The notes: generated by a model from the sequence alone, not told the origin. Shown: positions 18,231-27,538, numbered from the stretch's first letter. The stretch: DNA of 64,000 nt from Massilia solisilvae (GCF_024753215.1 NZ_JANUGV010000006.1:62001-126000); one strand, 5' to 3'. Made by a program: numbers and translations.

Positions 18231-19415
18231 TTACATCGTCTCGCCAAACAGCTCGCGGCCAATCAGCATGCGGCGGATCTCGCTGGTGCCTGCGCCGATT
18301 TCGTAGAGCTTCGCATCGCGCCAGAGACGACCGACCGGATACTCGTTGATATAGCCATTGCCGCCCAGCGTCTGGATCGCTTCGCCGGCCATCCAGGTCG
18401 CCTTCTCGGCGCTGTACAGGATGGCGCCGGCGGCGTCCTTGCGCAGCGCGCGCACCTGCTCCGGGCTCGTGGCACGGTCGCAGGCCTGGCCCACCGCGTA
18501 CACGTAGGCGCGGCAGGCCATCATGGTCGAATACATGTCGGCGATCTTGCCCTGCATGAGCTGGAACTCGCCGATCGCCTGGCCGAACTGCTTGCGCTCG
18601 TGGATGTACGGCACCACCACGTCCATGCAGGCGCTCATGATCCCCAGCGGGCCGCCCGACAGCACGGTGCGCTCGAAGTCCAGGCCCGACATCAGCACGT
18701 TCACGCCCTTGCCCACGCCGCCCAGCACGTTCTCGACCGGCACTTCGCAGTCCTGGAACACCAGCTCGCCCGTGTGCGAGCCGCGCATGCCCAGCTTGTC
18801 GAGCTTCTGCGCGATCGAAAAGCCCTTGAAGCCCTTCTCGATCAGGAACGCGGTCATGCCGCGCGGGCCGGCCTCGAGGTCGGTTTTGGCGTACACCACC
18901 AGGGTGTCGGCGTCCGGGCCGTTGGTGATCCACATCTTGGTGCCGTTCAGCACGTAACGGTCGCCCTTGAGGTCGGCGCGCAGCTTCATGCTCACCACGT
19001 CCGAGCCAGCGTTCGGCTCGGACATGGCCAGCGCGCCCACATGCTCGCCCGAGATCAGCTTGGGCAGGTACTTGCGCTTTTGCTCTTCGTTGCCGTTGCG
19101 CTTGATCTGGTTGACGCACAGGTTCGAGTGGGCCCCGTACGACAGGCCAACCGACGCCGACGCGCGCGAAATTTCTTCCATTGCGACGATGTGGGCCAGG
19201 TAGCCCATGGCGCTGCCGCCGTATTCCTCGCCCACCGTGATGCCCAGCAGGCCAAGCTCGCCCATCTTCTTCCACAGGTCCATCGGGAACTGGTCGGTGC
19301 GGTCGATCTCGGCGGCGCGCGGTGCGATTTCCGCCTCGGCGAACTGTTGCACTGCCTCGCGCAGCGCGGCGATGTCCTCGCCATGGTCAAAGGTCAAGCC
19401 AGGAAGATGCAGCAT
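18231..19415 (-). CDS. liuA: Isovaleryl-CoA dehydrogenase
   Basis: A 394-residue flavoenzyme of leucine/isovalerate degradation converting isovaleryl-CoA to 3-methylcrotonyl-CoA. The diagnostic catalytic Glu is at position 248 in G-L-D-F-E-R-T-V-L. The usual C-terminal Glu of other acyl-CoA dehydrogenases is replaced in [12 protein letters not shown], exactly the pattern known for isovaleryl-CoA dehydrogenase. [10 protein letters not shown] is the acyl-CoA dehydrogenase signature. GAGGA precedes the ATG. It is preceded by a LiuR-type operator and the liuR gene. The other liu genes (methylcrotonyl-CoA carboxylase and so on) are not in this window. Confidence 0.93.
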   Translation of the reverse strand: MLHLPGLTFDHGEDIAALREAVQQFAEAEIAPRAAEIDRTDQFPMDLWKKMGELGLLGITVGEEYGGSAMGYLAHIVAMEEISRASASVGLSYGAHSNLCVNQIKRNGNEEQKRKYLPKLISGEHVGALAMSEPNAGSDVVSMKLRADLKGDRYVLNGTKMWITNGPDADTLVVYAKTDLEAGPRGMTAFLIEKGFKGFSIAQKLDKLGMRGSHTGELVFQDCEVPVENVLGGVGKGVNVLMSGLDFERTVLSGGPLGIMSACMDVVVPYIHERKQFGQAIGEFQLMQGKIADMYSTMMACRAYVYAVGQACDRATSPEQVRALRKDAAGAILYSAEKATWMAGEAIQTLGGNGYINEYPVGRLWRDAKLYEIGAGTSEIRRMLIGRELFGETM

Positions 19416-19478
19416 GTCGTCGTCCTCACGGTGTGGGGGTGGCGGAATTGCCAGAAAGGGCATGATACCGCAGTGCTG

Positions 19479-19497
19479 ACGTTTACGTAAACGTAAA
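19479..19497. promoter_or_regulatory. Probable LiuR operator upstream of liuA
   Basis: A perfect 16-bp palindrome ACGTTTACGTAAACGT (19479-19494) extended by a further CGTAAA repeat to 19497. It lies 64 bases upstream of the liuA start. Spaced CGT/ACG palindromes of this kind are known for MerR-type LiuR regulators in proteobacteria, and a liuR gene is immediately upstream. A related sequence lies at 20161. Confidence 0.7.
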
Positions 19498-19547
19498 GCA
19501 GAGGGCGGGCTGCGGTAGCGCAGCAAAAAGCATTGTCAGCCCTCGCA

Positions 19548-19658
19548 CGTCGTCCCCGCGGAGGCGGGGACCCATGGACAGGTCGCGTCGTCTCGGCCGG
19601 ATCGACGCCGCTGGCGGAGCCGCTTCAGCATGGGTCCCCGCCTGCGCGGGGACGACGG
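19548..19658. repeat. Inverted palindrome pair, TCGTCCCC family (copy 4)
   Basis: Left arm CGTCGTCCCCGCGGAGGCGG and right arm ending GCGCGGGGACGACGG around a ~55-base spacer. It lies between liuR and the liuA operator, on the transcript side of liuR, where it could cap the liuR message. Confidence 0.85.
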
Positions 19659-19679
19659 TTTTTGGGTCAGGGTAAGTTA

Positions 19680-20087
19680 TTAAGCCGCCTTGCTGGCGCT
19701 GCCCTGCGCACTCTCGGCCAGCAGGCGCCGGCATTCCTCTTCGTGCGCGGTGATCTCGGCCAGCGCCACCTCGATGTCGGCGCGCTGCTGCTCCAGCGTC
19801 TCGCGCTGCTTGGCCAGCACGCCGAGGAAGCGGTTGATCTGCGCCACCGTGTCCTTGGGCGACTCGTACATGTCCATGATGCTCTTGATTTCCGAGAGCG
19901 TCAGGCCGAGCCGCTTGCCGCGCAGCGTCAGCTTCAGGCGGGTGCGGTCGCGCGCCGTGTACACGCGGTTGCGCCCGCCCTGGCCCTCGCGCATGGGGCT
20001 GAGCAATCCCTGGTCTTCGTAAAACCGGATCGCGCGCGCCGTAATGTCGAATTCGCGCGCCAGTTCGGCGATGCTGTAAGTGGCCAT
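19680..20087 (-). CDS. liuR: MerR-family regulator of isovalerate/leucine catabolism
   Basis: A 135-residue DNA-binding regulator. The MerR winged-helix is at residues 3-70: Y-S-I-A-E-L-A-R-E-F, then R-A-I-R-F-Y-E-D-Q-G-L-L and L-G-L-T-L-S-E-I. A coiled-coil dimer helix follows (about 80-125). There are no metal-binding cysteines in the usual CueR/MerR positions, which fits the LiuR branch. It lies upstream of liuA and near two copies of a GTTTACGT-type palindrome, so self-regulation and regulation of liuA are likely. Gene name rests on context and operator, not on a database match. Confidence 0.82.
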   Translation of the reverse strand: MATYSIAELAREFDITARAIRFYEDQGLLSPMREGQGGRNRVYTARDRTRLKLTLRGKRLGLTLSEIKSIMDMYESPKDTVAQINRFLGVLAKQRETLEQQRADIEVALAEITAHEEECRRLLAESAQGSASKAA

Positions 20088-20160
20088 GAGGTCTACCGCG
20101 GTAAAGGGAGAGGCAAGGGACGTAAATCGCTTAGAATCAAGAGACCCGATCCCTTTTCCG

Positions 20161-20176
20161 TTTACGTCAACGTCAA
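20161..20176. promoter_or_regulatory. Second probable LiuR operator, between liuR and the metallo-hydrolase gene
   Basis: TTTACGTCAACGTCAA matches 14 of 16 bases of the site upstream of liuA (TTTACGTAAACGTAAA at 19482). It lies in the 135-base divergent region, so it could control both liuR and the metallo-hydrolase gene. A half-site (CGTAAA) lies at about 20120. Confidence 0.62.
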
Positions 20177-20222
20177 GCGCATTGTAGCGCGCCACCCGCC
20201 CGAATACGAAGGTCTTTTCCGC

Positions 20223-21275
20223 ATGAATCCACTCGAGTCCCAGCTCGCCTACCCGTTTGGCGACGTCCTGCCCGCACCCGGCAGCCTGCACGACATCGCG
20301 CCCGGCGTGCGCTGGCTGCGCATGCCGCTGCCGTTCGCGCTCGACCATATCAACCTGTGGCTGCTGGACGACCAGGCCGACGGCCACGATGGCTTTGCGC
20401 TGGTGGACTGCGGCGTGGCGACCGACGCCACCCGCAACGCATGGGAGCAGTTGTTCGCCGGGCCGATGGCCGGCCTGCCGCTGCTGCGCGTGCTGGCCAC
20501 GCACTGCCACCCGGACCACGTCGGCCTGTCGGGCTGGCTGTGCGCGCGCTTTGCGGCGCCGTTCTGGGCCACGGCCGGCGAGTTCGCGTTCGCGCGCATG
20601 ATGGCGGCCGGCTTGCCCGGCGTCGATGGTCCCTCGGCCGTGCCGCACTTCCAGCGGCACGGGCTGGCCGACCCGGAGATGCTCGAGAAGATGAAGAGCC
20701 GCCACAACTACTATCCGTCGCTGGTGCCGTCCGTACCCGCGTCCTACACCCGCCTGCAGGACGGCCAGGTGGTGCGCATCGGCCAGCACGACTGGCGCGT
20801 CATCACCGGCTTTGGCCATTCGCCGGAACACGCGGCCCTGTATTGCGATGCGCTGCGGTTGCTGGTGTCGGGCGACATGGTGCTGCCGCGCATCTCGACC
20901 AATGTGTCGGTGTTCGCCGTCGAGCCCGAAGGCAACCCGCTCCAGCTCTACCTCGATTCCCTCGGCAAGTTCGCCGGCCTGCCGGAAGACACGCTGGTGC
21001 TGCCTTCGCACGGCCGCCCGTTCCGAGGCTTGCACACGCGCATTGCCCAACTGCGTGCGCACCACGAGGCGCGCCTGGCCGAAGTGTTGGTTGCGTGCAA
21101 CGAGGCGCGCTCGGCAGTTGACATTGTGCCCATCATGTTCCGGCGCCAGCTCGACGCCCACCAGCTCAGTTTCGCCCTCGGCGAAGCGCTGGCTCATCTG
21201 CATAAATTGTGGAAAGACGGTAAGTTACGGCGGCTAACCGGTCCCGACGGCGTTATTCGCTTTGCATTGTCCTGA
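20223..21275 (+). CDS. MBL-fold metallo-hydrolase
   Basis: A 350-residue binuclear metallo-beta-lactamase-fold hydrolase. The motif H-C-H-P-D-H is at residues 94-99. Further ligands are in G-F-G-H-S-P-E-H, G-D-M-V-L-P and P-S-H-G-R-P-F. A helical C-terminal region (R-R-Q-L-D and L-A-H-L-H-K-L) resembles that of LACTB2/glyoxalase II-like thioesterases. The start is the ATG after the divergent promoter region; the longer open frame upstream reads through liuR on the other strand. Its divergence from liuR around a LiuR-like box suggests a role in acyl-CoA or leucine catabolism, perhaps as an acyl thioester hydrolase; this is inference. Confidence 0.85.
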   Translation: MNPLESQLAYPFGDVLPAPGSLHDIAPGVRWLRMPLPFALDHINLWLLDDQADGHDGFALVDCGVATDATRNAWEQLFAGPMAGLPLLRVLATHCHPDHVGLSGWLCARFAAPFWATAGEFAFARMMAAGLPGVDGPSAVPHFQRHGLADPEMLEKMKSRHNYYPSLVPSVPASYTRLQDGQVVRIGQHDWRVITGFGHSPEHAALYCDALRLLVSGDMVLPRISTNVSVFAVEPEGNPLQLYLDSLGKFAGLPEDTLVLPSHGRPFRGLHTRIAQLRAHHEARLAEVLVACNEARSAVDIVPIMFRRQLDAHQLSFALGEALAHLHKLWKDGKLRRLTGPDGVIRFALS

Positions 21276-21279
21276 GCCA

Positions 21280-21327
21280 AGATTCTCACCTCTTATGGCG
21301 CCGCCGCGCGTGGCGCCGTGAGAATCT
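21280..21327. other. Long composite hairpin in intergenic region
   Basis: Outer perfect 10-bp stem AGATTCTCAC/GTGAGAATCT enclosing an inner GGCGCC/GGCGCC stem, 5 bases after the metallo-hydrolase stop. There is no T run, so it is not a textbook terminator. It may stabilise the upstream message or act as a structured RNA element. Confidence 0.55.
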
Positions 21328-21497
21328 CTCCACCGCTTCGACGGGCAAGCTCCCGCCATCAGGCAATTTAGTTTTCCCGTACCCACGTTTTCGCAGTGGT
21401 TCATGCTAAGCCGGCCGTTTTCCTGTATTGTTCGATCTGGCTGGAAAATCTCTTCAATCTCCACATTTTTGTTACTTGAAGATCGTGCCGAGGATGC

Positions 21498-21526
21498 AGT
21501 TAGTCTCTTCCAAGGAGAGACTGACT
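21498..21526. promoter_or_regulatory. 11-bp dyad upstream of HTH gene
   Basis: AGTTAGTCTCT and AGAGACTGACT can pair over 11 bp with one G-U wobble, around the loop TCCAAGG. It sits 30 bases before the HTH gene start. It could be an autoregulatory operator or a 5' leader hairpin. No T run follows. The rest of this 280-base intergenic stretch shows no gene. Confidence 0.5.
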
Positions 21527-21555
21527 TTCAGGTCCCGGCGTGAAATAGTGCACTC

Positions 21556-21960
21556 ATGAATTCAACAAACGAACGGGAAGGCTTCAGCGAACGCCTGCAG
21601 CAGGCCCTGAAAAACGCCCATTACTCCCCCGACAGTCCCACCCGCCTCGCCCGCGAATTTAACATTCGTTTCGAAGGCCGACCGATCACCGTGCACGCCG
21701 CGCGCAAGTGGCTGGTCGGCGAGGCCATCCCGACCCAGGAAAAGCTGCGCATGATCGCCCAGTGGCTGGGCGTGCCGGCCGACTGGCTGCGTTTCGGCGG
21801 CGACGCCGGCGCTGCCAATGGTGATGGCGGCAACGCCAGCGCGCGCTTCGAGTCGGCCGACGTCAAGCTGATTGCCGACCTGCAGCGCCTGGACGAGCAC
21901 CACCGCCAACTGGCGCGCGAGTTCATTCGGATGCTGGTGCGGATGAACCACCAGAAGTAG
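21556..21960 (+). CDS. Small helix-turn-helix (Cro/CI-like) protein
   Basis: A 134-residue protein. The N-terminal helical DNA-binding segment spans about residues 10-80; R-L-A-R-E-F-N-I-R-F and V-H-A-A-R-K-W-L-V-G form the likely recognition unit, followed by K-L-R-M-I-A-Q-W-L-G-V. A Gly/Ala/Asn-rich linker (about 82-95) leads to a short C-terminal helix (D-L-Q-R-L-D-E-H-H-R-Q-L-A). No metal or peptidase motif is seen, so it is not a LexA-like self-cleaving repressor. No phage genes surround it. Likely a chromosomal regulator; target unknown. Confidence 0.65.
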   Translation: MNSTNEREGFSERLQQALKNAHYSPDSPTRLAREFNIRFEGRPITVHAARKWLVGEAIPTQEKLRMIAQWLGVPADWLRFGGDAGAANGDGGNASARFESADVKLIADLQRLDEHHRQLAREFIRMLVRMNHQK

Positions 21961-22087
21961 TGCTTGTGCCTTGCCTTTATTGAAAATTTATTTCGCTAAG
22001 GCAGCACAAAACGGGCGGAGTGCCTCATAATCTACGCGGCAACGGCAGTACGCCACCTTGTAACTGAACAGCATCGAGGGCAGCCGC

Positions 22088-22264
22088 ATGATGAAAAGTA
22101 ACTACAGCAACACCGCCCAGCTCAAGGACCTGATGACTGCACCGCCGATGTCGGCGGCGCGCCATGCCGAAGTGATGCGAAAACGGATCGAGCAGCGGCG
22201 CATGCTGGAGGAAGCGCGCGATCTGAAGCGCGCGATCGGCGACGTGCTGTCCGACAAGCGCTAG
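22088..22264 (+). CDS. Small basic/helical protein, hypothetical
   Basis: A 58-residue open frame starting with two tandem ATGs after a GAGGG ribosome-site-like stretch. The product is strongly helical and charged, with M-R-K-R-I-E-Q-R-R and E-A-R-D-L-K-R-A-I. There is no signal peptide or membrane segment. It follows the HTH gene by 127 bases on the same strand and has codon use like its neighbours. I do not recognise the family. It could be a small nucleic-acid or protein-binding factor. Confidence 0.5.
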   Translation: MMKSNYSNTAQLKDLMTAPPMSAARHAEVMRKRIEQRRMLEEARDLKRAIGDVLSDKR

Positions 22265-22315
22265 TCCTGCCTCCCGCTGTCAGCGGGAATCTTGCTGTCG
22301 ATGCGGCGGGCGGGC

Positions 22316-22918
22316 TCAGTTCCCGCTGACGTCCTTCATGCCTGCCCAGCGCGGCGCGAGGGCGTGCTCGATCCCGAACAGGTCGATCACGCGCGCGACC
22401 GTGTGGTCCACCATCTCGTCGATGCTCGCCGGCTTGTGGTAGAAGCTTGGCAGCGGCGGGAACACGATCCCGCCCATCTCCGTCACGGCCGTCATGTTGC
22501 GCAGATGCGCGAGATTGAACGGCGTTTCCCTGACCATCAGCACCAGCCGGCGGCGCTCCTTGAGCGTCACGTCGGCCGCGCGCGCGATCAGGTTGTCGGA
22601 CAAGGCATGGGCCACCGACGCCAGCGTCTTCATCGAGCAGGGGGCAATCACCATGCCGTCGGTCTGGAACGAGCCGCTGGCGATCGAGGCGCCCACGTCA
22701 CGGTTGCGATGCACCACGTGCGCCAGCGCTTCCACGTCGCGGCGCTGCATGCCGGCTTCCTGGTGCAGGGTGAGGGAGGCGGCATCCGAGACCACCAGAT
22801 GGGTCTCGACGCCGGGAGTGGCGCCCAGCTGCTGGAGCAGCCGCACGCCGTAGATGGCGCCGGTGGCGCCGGTGATGGCGACGACCAGCCGCCGCGGCTT
22901 GTCCTTACTTGCCGCCAT
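22316..22918 (-). CDS. ubiX: Flavin prenyltransferase
   Basis: A 200-residue enzyme that prenylates FMN to make the cofactor of UbiD-type decarboxylases in ubiquinone synthesis. Recognisable motifs: [13 protein letters not shown] at the flavin site, I-A-P-C-S-M-K-T-L, and [12 protein letters not shown]. Length is typical. Its start overlaps the end of grxD by 14 bases, so the two are co-translated. ubiD is not in the window. Confidence 0.95.
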   Translation of the reverse strand: MAASKDKPRRLVVAITGATGAIYGVRLLQQLGATPGVETHLVVSDAASLTLHQEAGMQRRDVEALAHVVHRNRDVGASIASGSFQTDGMVIAPCSMKTLASVAHALSDNLIARAADVTLKERRRLVLMVRETPFNLAHLRNMTAVTEMGGIVFPPLPSFYHKPASIDEMVDHTVARVIDLFGIEHALAPRWAGMKDVSGN

Positions 22919-23222
22919 TGAGCAGAGCTTGCAGCTCGCCCGATTCGTACATCTCGTTCATGATGTCCGAGCCGCCGATGAATTCGCCGTTGACGTACAG
23001 CTGCGGGATGGTCGGCCAGTTCGAGAATTCCTTGATGCCCTGGCGCACTTCCGCGTCTTCCAGCACGTTGACGGTGGCGATGTTCTCGACGCCGCAGGCC
23101 TTCAGGATCTGGATTGCACGGCCGGAAAAGCCACATTGCGGGAACTGGGCGGTGCCCTTCATGAACAGCACGACCGGCGTGTTGGTCACGGTTTCTTTGA
23201 TCCAGGTTTGAACGTCGCTCAT
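22905..23222 (-). CDS. grxD: Monothiol glutaredoxin (Grx4 type)
   Basis: A 105-residue cytoplasmic glutaredoxin that carries or transfers Fe-S clusters and often partners with BolA proteins (a BolA-type gene is at 49979). Active-site C-G-F-S with Cys30, and the conserved W-P-T-I-P-Q-L-Y-V and G-G-S-D-I motifs for glutathione binding. The start MSDVQTWIK is preferred to an upstream in-frame ATG that lengthens the protein beyond the family norm. First gene of a two-gene unit with ubiX. Confidence 0.93.
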   Translation of the reverse strand: MSDVQTWIKETVTNTPVVLFMKGTAQFPQCGFSGRAIQILKACGVENIATVNVLEDAEVRQGIKEFSNWPTIPQLYVNGEFIGGSDIMNEMYESGELQALLNGGK

Positions 23223-23440
23223 GGTGTGATCTGCCTTCGGGTAAAAAATGTATTTGAATGGCGTCATTTTATAAGAAAACCGCCGCCCCGGTTGGCTAGT
23301 GGCGGGAAGCCCACACAGGCAGCGTGGCTACGGTGTCGCTTGATTGTTATTGAAAGTGGAATTGTGAAGTCAGCATGGAAGAGATTATCTTTCTGCCGAT
23401 ATCAATCATCATGGCCTCATCGTCAACCAAGGAGGTCAAC

Positions 23441-24193
23441 ATGAACACCGAACACAATACTCAGCCCGGCCGCGTCGCCCTGGTGACCGGCGCATCGCGG
23501 GGAATCGGCGCGGCTGTCGCGCGCCGTCTGGCCGCCGATGGCTATGCGATAGGGGTCAACTACGCCAGCAACGCGGCCGAGGCCGAAGCGGTCGTGGCGG
23601 CGATCGGGCAGGCCGGCGGCCGCGCGCTCGCCGTGCGGGCGGACGTGGCCGCCCCCCGGGACGTCAGGCGCATGTTCGACCTGGTCGAAGCGGAACTGGG
23701 CCGGATCGATGTCCTGGTGAACAATGCCGGCGTGCTGCCCTACGTGAGCATCGCGGCCACCAGCGACGAGGTGTTTGCCCGCACCTTCGCGATCAACGTG
23801 CAGGGAACGTTCAATACGATGCGCGAGTCGGCGACCCGCCTGAACGATGCAGGGCGCATCATCAATTTCTCGACCAGCGTGCTGCACGCCGCGCCGCCCA
23901 CCTACGGCGTGTACGTCGGCACCAAGGCAGCGGTCGAAGCCATGACGCGCGTGTTCGCCAAAGAACTGCGTGGCCGCGGCATCACCTGCAATGCGGTGGC
24001 GCCGGGCCCGGTCGCGACCGAGCTGTTCCTGAACGGGAAGTCGGCGCAGCAGATAGAGCAGTTTGCCAGGATGGCGCCGCTGGAACGCCTCGGCCAGCCG
24101 CAGGACATCGCCGGCGTGGTCGCCTTCCTCGCCGGCCCGGATGGCGGCTGGGTCAACGGGCAGGTGCTGCGCGCGAACGGCGGGGCCGTCTGA
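23441..24193 (+). CDS. SDR family oxidoreductase, FabG-like
   Basis: A 250-residue classical SDR. G-A-S-R-G-I-G binds NAD(P). N-N-A-G, a Ser in N-F-S-T-S-V, and the catalytic pair in Y-G-V-Y-V-G-T-K are present. C-terminal N-G-Q-V-L-R-A-N-G-G is typical of FabG/3-ketoacyl reductase-like members. The ATG at 23441 follows a strong AAGGAGG site with ideal spacing; an earlier in-frame ATG lacks one. A LysR regulator gene follows on the same strand after 65 bases and probably controls it. Substrate unknown. Confidence 0.85.
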   Translation: MNTEHNTQPGRVALVTGASRGIGAAVARRLAADGYAIGVNYASNAAEAEAVVAAIGQAGGRALAVRADVAAPRDVRRMFDLVEAELGRIDVLVNNAGVLPYVSIAATSDEVFARTFAINVQGTFNTMRESATRLNDAGRIINFSTSVLHAAPPTYGVYVGTKAAVEAMTRVFAKELRGRGITCNAVAPGPVATELFLNGKSAQQIEQFARMAPLERLGQPQDIAGVVAFLAGPDGGWVNGQVLRANGGAV

Positions 24194-24258
24194 GCCATTC
24201 CCAGCCACGGCCGTGGGGCTGCACCACACGGCCGTATAATGCCGGGCAGGGGGTGGCG

Positions 24259-25155
24259 ATGACGCAGATGGACCGGTTTCACGAGATGCAGATTTTCGTG
24301 CGCATCGTCGCGCGCCGCAGCTTCACCCAAGCGGCCGAAGAGCTCATGATTCCGCGCGCCACCACCACCAATGCCATCAAGCGCCTCGAGAGCCGGCTCG
24401 GCACCCGCCTGCTCGACCGCACCACCCGCGCTGTCGCGCCCACGCAGGACGGCGCCGCATATTACGAGCGGTGCGTGCGCCTGCTGGCCGACCTGGATGA
24501 AGCCGAGGGCGCGTTCCGCGGAGCGGAACCTGCCGGCCTGCTGCGCGTGAACCTGCAGCCCACGCTGGCGCGCCACTTCGTGTTTCCCGCCCTGCCGGCG
24601 TTCCTGGCACGCTATCCACGTCTCCAGCTGCATGTGGGCGAGGACGACCGCCTGGTGGACCTGGTGCGCGAAGGCGTGGACTGTGTGCTGCGCGTCGGCC
24701 AGCTGCAGGACTCCTCGATGGTGGCGCGGCGGGCGGCCGAGCTGGAACAACTGACCGTCGCAAGTCCAGCCTACCTGGACCGGCACGGAACGCCATCCAC
24801 GCTCGCCGACCTGGCCCGGCATCGGGCGGTCCACTACGTCTCCACCGCCACCGGCCGGCCCTATCCGTTTGAATTCGTGACCGGGTCCGGCATCGAGCTG
24901 GCGACGCCACCGGGTGTGGTGTCCGTCACCGGCACGGAAGCCTACACGGCCGCGGCGATCGCCGGCCTGGGGCTGGTCCAGGTACCGCGCTACCGCATTG
25001 CCGACCAGTTGGCCGCGGGCCTGCTGCGTCCCGTGCTGGTCGATATGCCGCCGCCCCCGATCCCGGTGTCGGTGCTGTATCCGCGCCAGCGCCAGCTGTC
25101 GGCGCGCGTGCGCGTGTTCGCCGACTGGTTGGTACAGCTGTTCCGCGATAGCTGA
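24259..25155 (+). CDS. LysR-family transcriptional regulator
   Basis: A 298-residue regulator. N-terminal winged helix (about residues 5-65) with F-V-R-I-V-A-R-R-S-F-T-Q-A-A-E and the following A-I-K-R-L-E-S-R-L-G. Effector-binding domain from about 90 to the end. The ATG at 24259 follows a G-rich ribosome site; the upstream GTG at 24253 is an alternative. It lies in tandem with, not divergent from, the SDR gene, which is less usual for LysR pairs. Inducer not predictable. Confidence 0.87.
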   Translation: MTQMDRFHEMQIFVRIVARRSFTQAAEELMIPRATTTNAIKRLESRLGTRLLDRTTRAVAPTQDGAAYYERCVRLLADLDEAEGAFRGAEPAGLLRVNLQPTLARHFVFPALPAFLARYPRLQLHVGEDDRLVDLVREGVDCVLRVGQLQDSSMVARRAAELEQLTVASPAYLDRHGTPSTLADLARHRAVHYVSTATGRPYPFEFVTGSGIELATPPGVVSVTGTEAYTAAAIAGLGLVQVPRYRIADQLAAGLLRPVLVDMPPPPIPVSVLYPRQRQLSARVRVFADWLVQLFRDS

Positions 25156-25186
25156 AGGCCAGCCGACCGCGGCTGGCGCAATCGGC

Positions 25187-27538
25187 TTACTTCTTCAGCT
25201 TCGCAAACGCGGCGGCCATCGCGCCGCCCGCAGGGGCCGCACGCTCCTGCTGGCGCTGGTGATGCGCCAGCCGCTTGCCGTCGTTGCGGTCGCCCCGTTG
25301 CTCCGGCCGCGAGCCCGGCTGCGGCGCGCTGTCGGTCAGGCGCATGGTCAGCGCGATGCGCTTGCGCTTCACGTCCACTTCCAGCACCTTCACCTTGACC
25401 ACCTGCCCCGCCTTCACCACCGTGTGCGGGTCCTTCACGTAGCTGTTGGACAGCGCCGAAATGTGCACCAGCCCGTCCTGGTGCACGCCAATGTCCACGA
25501 ACGCGCCGAACGCGGCCACGTTGGTCACCACGCCTTCCAGGATCATGTCGGGCTTCAGGTCCGAGATCTCTTCCACGCCCTCCTTGAAGGTGGCGGTGGT
25601 GAATTCGGGGCGCGGGTCGCGGCCCGGCTTTTCCAGCTCCTTCAGGATGTCGGTCACGGTCGGCACGCCGAATTTCTCGTCCGCGTACTTCGACGCATTG
25701 AGCGACTTGAGCAGCTTGCCGTCCCCGATCACGCCCTTGATGTCGCGCTTGATGTCGGCCAGGATCTTCTCGACCACCGGGTACGACTCCGGGTGCACCG
25801 CCGAGGCGTCGAGCGGGTTCTCGCCGTTCATGATGCGCAGGAAGCCGGCCGCTTGCTCGAAGGTCTTGTCGCCCAGCCGCGGCACGCTCTTGAGCGCCGC
25901 GCGCGAGGTGAACGCGCCCTTCATGTCGCGATACGACACGATGCTCTGCGCCACCGACGACGACAGGCCCGACACGCGCGCCAGGAGCGGCGCCGAGGCG
26001 GTGTTCACGTCCACGCCCACCGCGTTCACGCAGTCCTCCACCACCGCGTCGAGCGAGCGCGCCAGCTGGGTCTGCGACACGTCGTGCTGGTACTGGCCCA
26101 CGCCGATCGACTTGGGATCGATCTTCACCAGTTCGGCCAGCGGGTCCTGCAGGCGGCGCGCGATCGAGACCGCGCCGCGCAGCGACACGTCCAGCTCGGG
26201 CAGCTCGCGCGAGGCGAATTCCGAGGCCGAATACACCGACGCGCCGGCCTCGGACACGACGATCTTGGTGAGCTTGAGCTCGGGGCGGCGCTTGATCAGT
26301 TCCTGCGCCAGCTTGTCCGTTTCGCGCGAGGCGGTGCCGTTGCCGATCGAGATCAGCGAGACCTTGTGCTTTTCCGCCAGCTGACCGAGCACGTGCAGCG
26401 CGCCTTCCCAGTCGTTGCGCGGCTGGTGCGGGTAGACGGTCGCGGTGTCCACCACCTTGCCGGTCGCGTCCACCACCGCCACCTTGACGCCGGTGCGCAG
26501 GCCCGGGTCCAGGCCCATCGTCGCGCGCGGGCCGGCGGGCGCGGCCAGCAGCAGGTCCTTGAGGTTGCGCGCGAACACCTGGATCGCCTCGAGCTCGGCG
26601 CGCTCGCGCAGGGCGCCCATCAGTTCGGTCTCCAGGTGCATGAAGCTCTTCACGCGCCAGGTCCAGCGCGCGGTGTCGAGCAGCCATTTATCGGCCGGAC
26701 GGCCCATGCCCTTGATGCCGAACTGCGCGGCGATGCGGTTTTCGCACGGGTTGTGCGGCGCGTCCCACTTCGGTTTTTCGGGCTCGGAATCCAGGCGCAG
26801 CGTCACGTCGAGCACGCCCTCGCGCCGCCCGCGCATGAGCGCCAGCGCGCGGTGCGAGGGCACGGTGGACAGCGGTTCCGAGTAGTCGAAGTAGTCGGCG
26901 AACTTCTCGCCTTCGTCCTGCTTGCCTTCGATGACCCTGGACTCGACCACGCCGTGCTCCTGCACGTACTCGCGCAGCGACTGCAGCAGCGTGGCGTCTT
27001 CGGCGAAGCGCTCCATCAGGATCTGGCGCGCGCCGTCCAGGGCGGCTTTGGTGTCCGGCACGCCCGGGTTGGCCACGCCGTCGGCGTTGGTGAAGGCCTC
27101 GCGCAGGAATTTGGCGGCTTCCTCTTCGGGATTGCGGGTCGGGTCGGCCAGCAGGTCGTCGGCCAGCGGCGCCAGGCCCGCTTCCACCGCGATCTGGGCC
27201 TTGGTGCGGCGCTTCTGCTTGTACGGCAGGTACAGGTCTTCCAGGCGGGTCTTGTCTTCGGCGTGGGTGACGGCGTCGAGCAGCTCCGGCGTCATCTTGC
27301 CCTGTTCGGTGATCGAGGCGATGATCGCCGCGCGCCGCTCTTCCAGTTCGCGCAGGTAGCGCAGGCGCTCTTCCAGCAGGCGCAGCTGGGTGTCGTCCAG
27401 GCCGCCCGTGGCTTCCTTGCGGTAGCGGGCGATGAACGGCACGGTCGCGCCTTCGTCGAGCAGGGCGACGGCGGCGGCAACCTGGGCCGGCTTGGCGGAC
27501 AGTTCAAGGGCAAGGCGTTGTTCGATGGATGGCAGCAT
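25187..27538 (-). CDS. tex: Tex family transcription accessory / RNA-binding protein
   Basis: A 783-residue nucleic-acid-binding protein. Order: N-terminal Tex helical region ([12 protein letters not shown] near residue 32), YqgF-like RNase fold around residues 325-450 ([12 protein letters not shown]), helix-hairpin-helix repeats (L-L-A-R-V-S-G-L and L-K-S-V-P-R-L-G), and a C-terminal S1 RNA-binding domain ([15 protein letters not shown]). The C-terminal tail is rich in Gln/Arg and Ala. Start is the ATG giving MLPSIEQRL; an in-frame TTG lies three codons upstream. A housekeeping gene widely conserved in bacteria. Confidence 0.95.
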   Translation of the reverse strand: MLPSIEQRLALELSAKPAQVAAAVALLDEGATVPFIARYRKEATGGLDDTQLRLLEERLRYLRELEERRAAIIASITEQGKMTPELLDAVTHAEDKTRLEDLYLPYKQKRRTKAQIAVEAGLAPLADDLLADPTRNPEEEAAKFLREAFTNADGVANPGVPDTKAALDGARQILMERFAEDATLLQSLREYVQEHGVVESRVIEGKQDEGEKFADYFDYSEPLSTVPSHRALALMRGRREGVLDVTLRLDSEPEKPKWDAPHNPCENRIAAQFGIKGMGRPADKWLLDTARWTWRVKSFMHLETELMGALRERAELEAIQVFARNLKDLLLAAPAGPRATMGLDPGLRTGVKVAVVDATGKVVDTATVYPHQPRNDWEGALHVLGQLAEKHKVSLISIGNGTASRETDKLAQELIKRRPELKLTKIVVSEAGASVYSASEFASRELPELDVSLRGAVSIARRLQDPLAELVKIDPKSIGVGQYQHDVSQTQLARSLDAVVEDCVNAVGVDVNTASAPLLARVSGLSSSVAQSIVSYRDMKGAFTSRAALKSVPRLGDKTFEQAAGFLRIMNGENPLDASAVHPESYPVVEKILADIKRDIKGVIGDGKLLKSLNASKYADEKFGVPTVTDILKELEKPGRDPRPEFTTATFKEGVEEISDLKPDMILEGVVTNVAAFGAFVDIGVHQDGLVHISALSNSYVKDPHTVVKAGQVVKVKVLEVDVKRKRIALTMRLTDSAPQPGSRPEQRGDRNDGKRLAHHQRQQERAAPAGGAMAAAFAKLKK

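Noticed and set aside
19533..20222. N-terminal extension of the metallo-hydrolase
   Set aside because: This stretch translates the reverse of liuR and a palindrome; the family begins at the ATG at 20223.
21556..22264. HTH gene plus small ORF as a toxin-antitoxin pair
   Set aside because: The genes are 127 bases apart, not overlapping, and neither resembles a toxin family.
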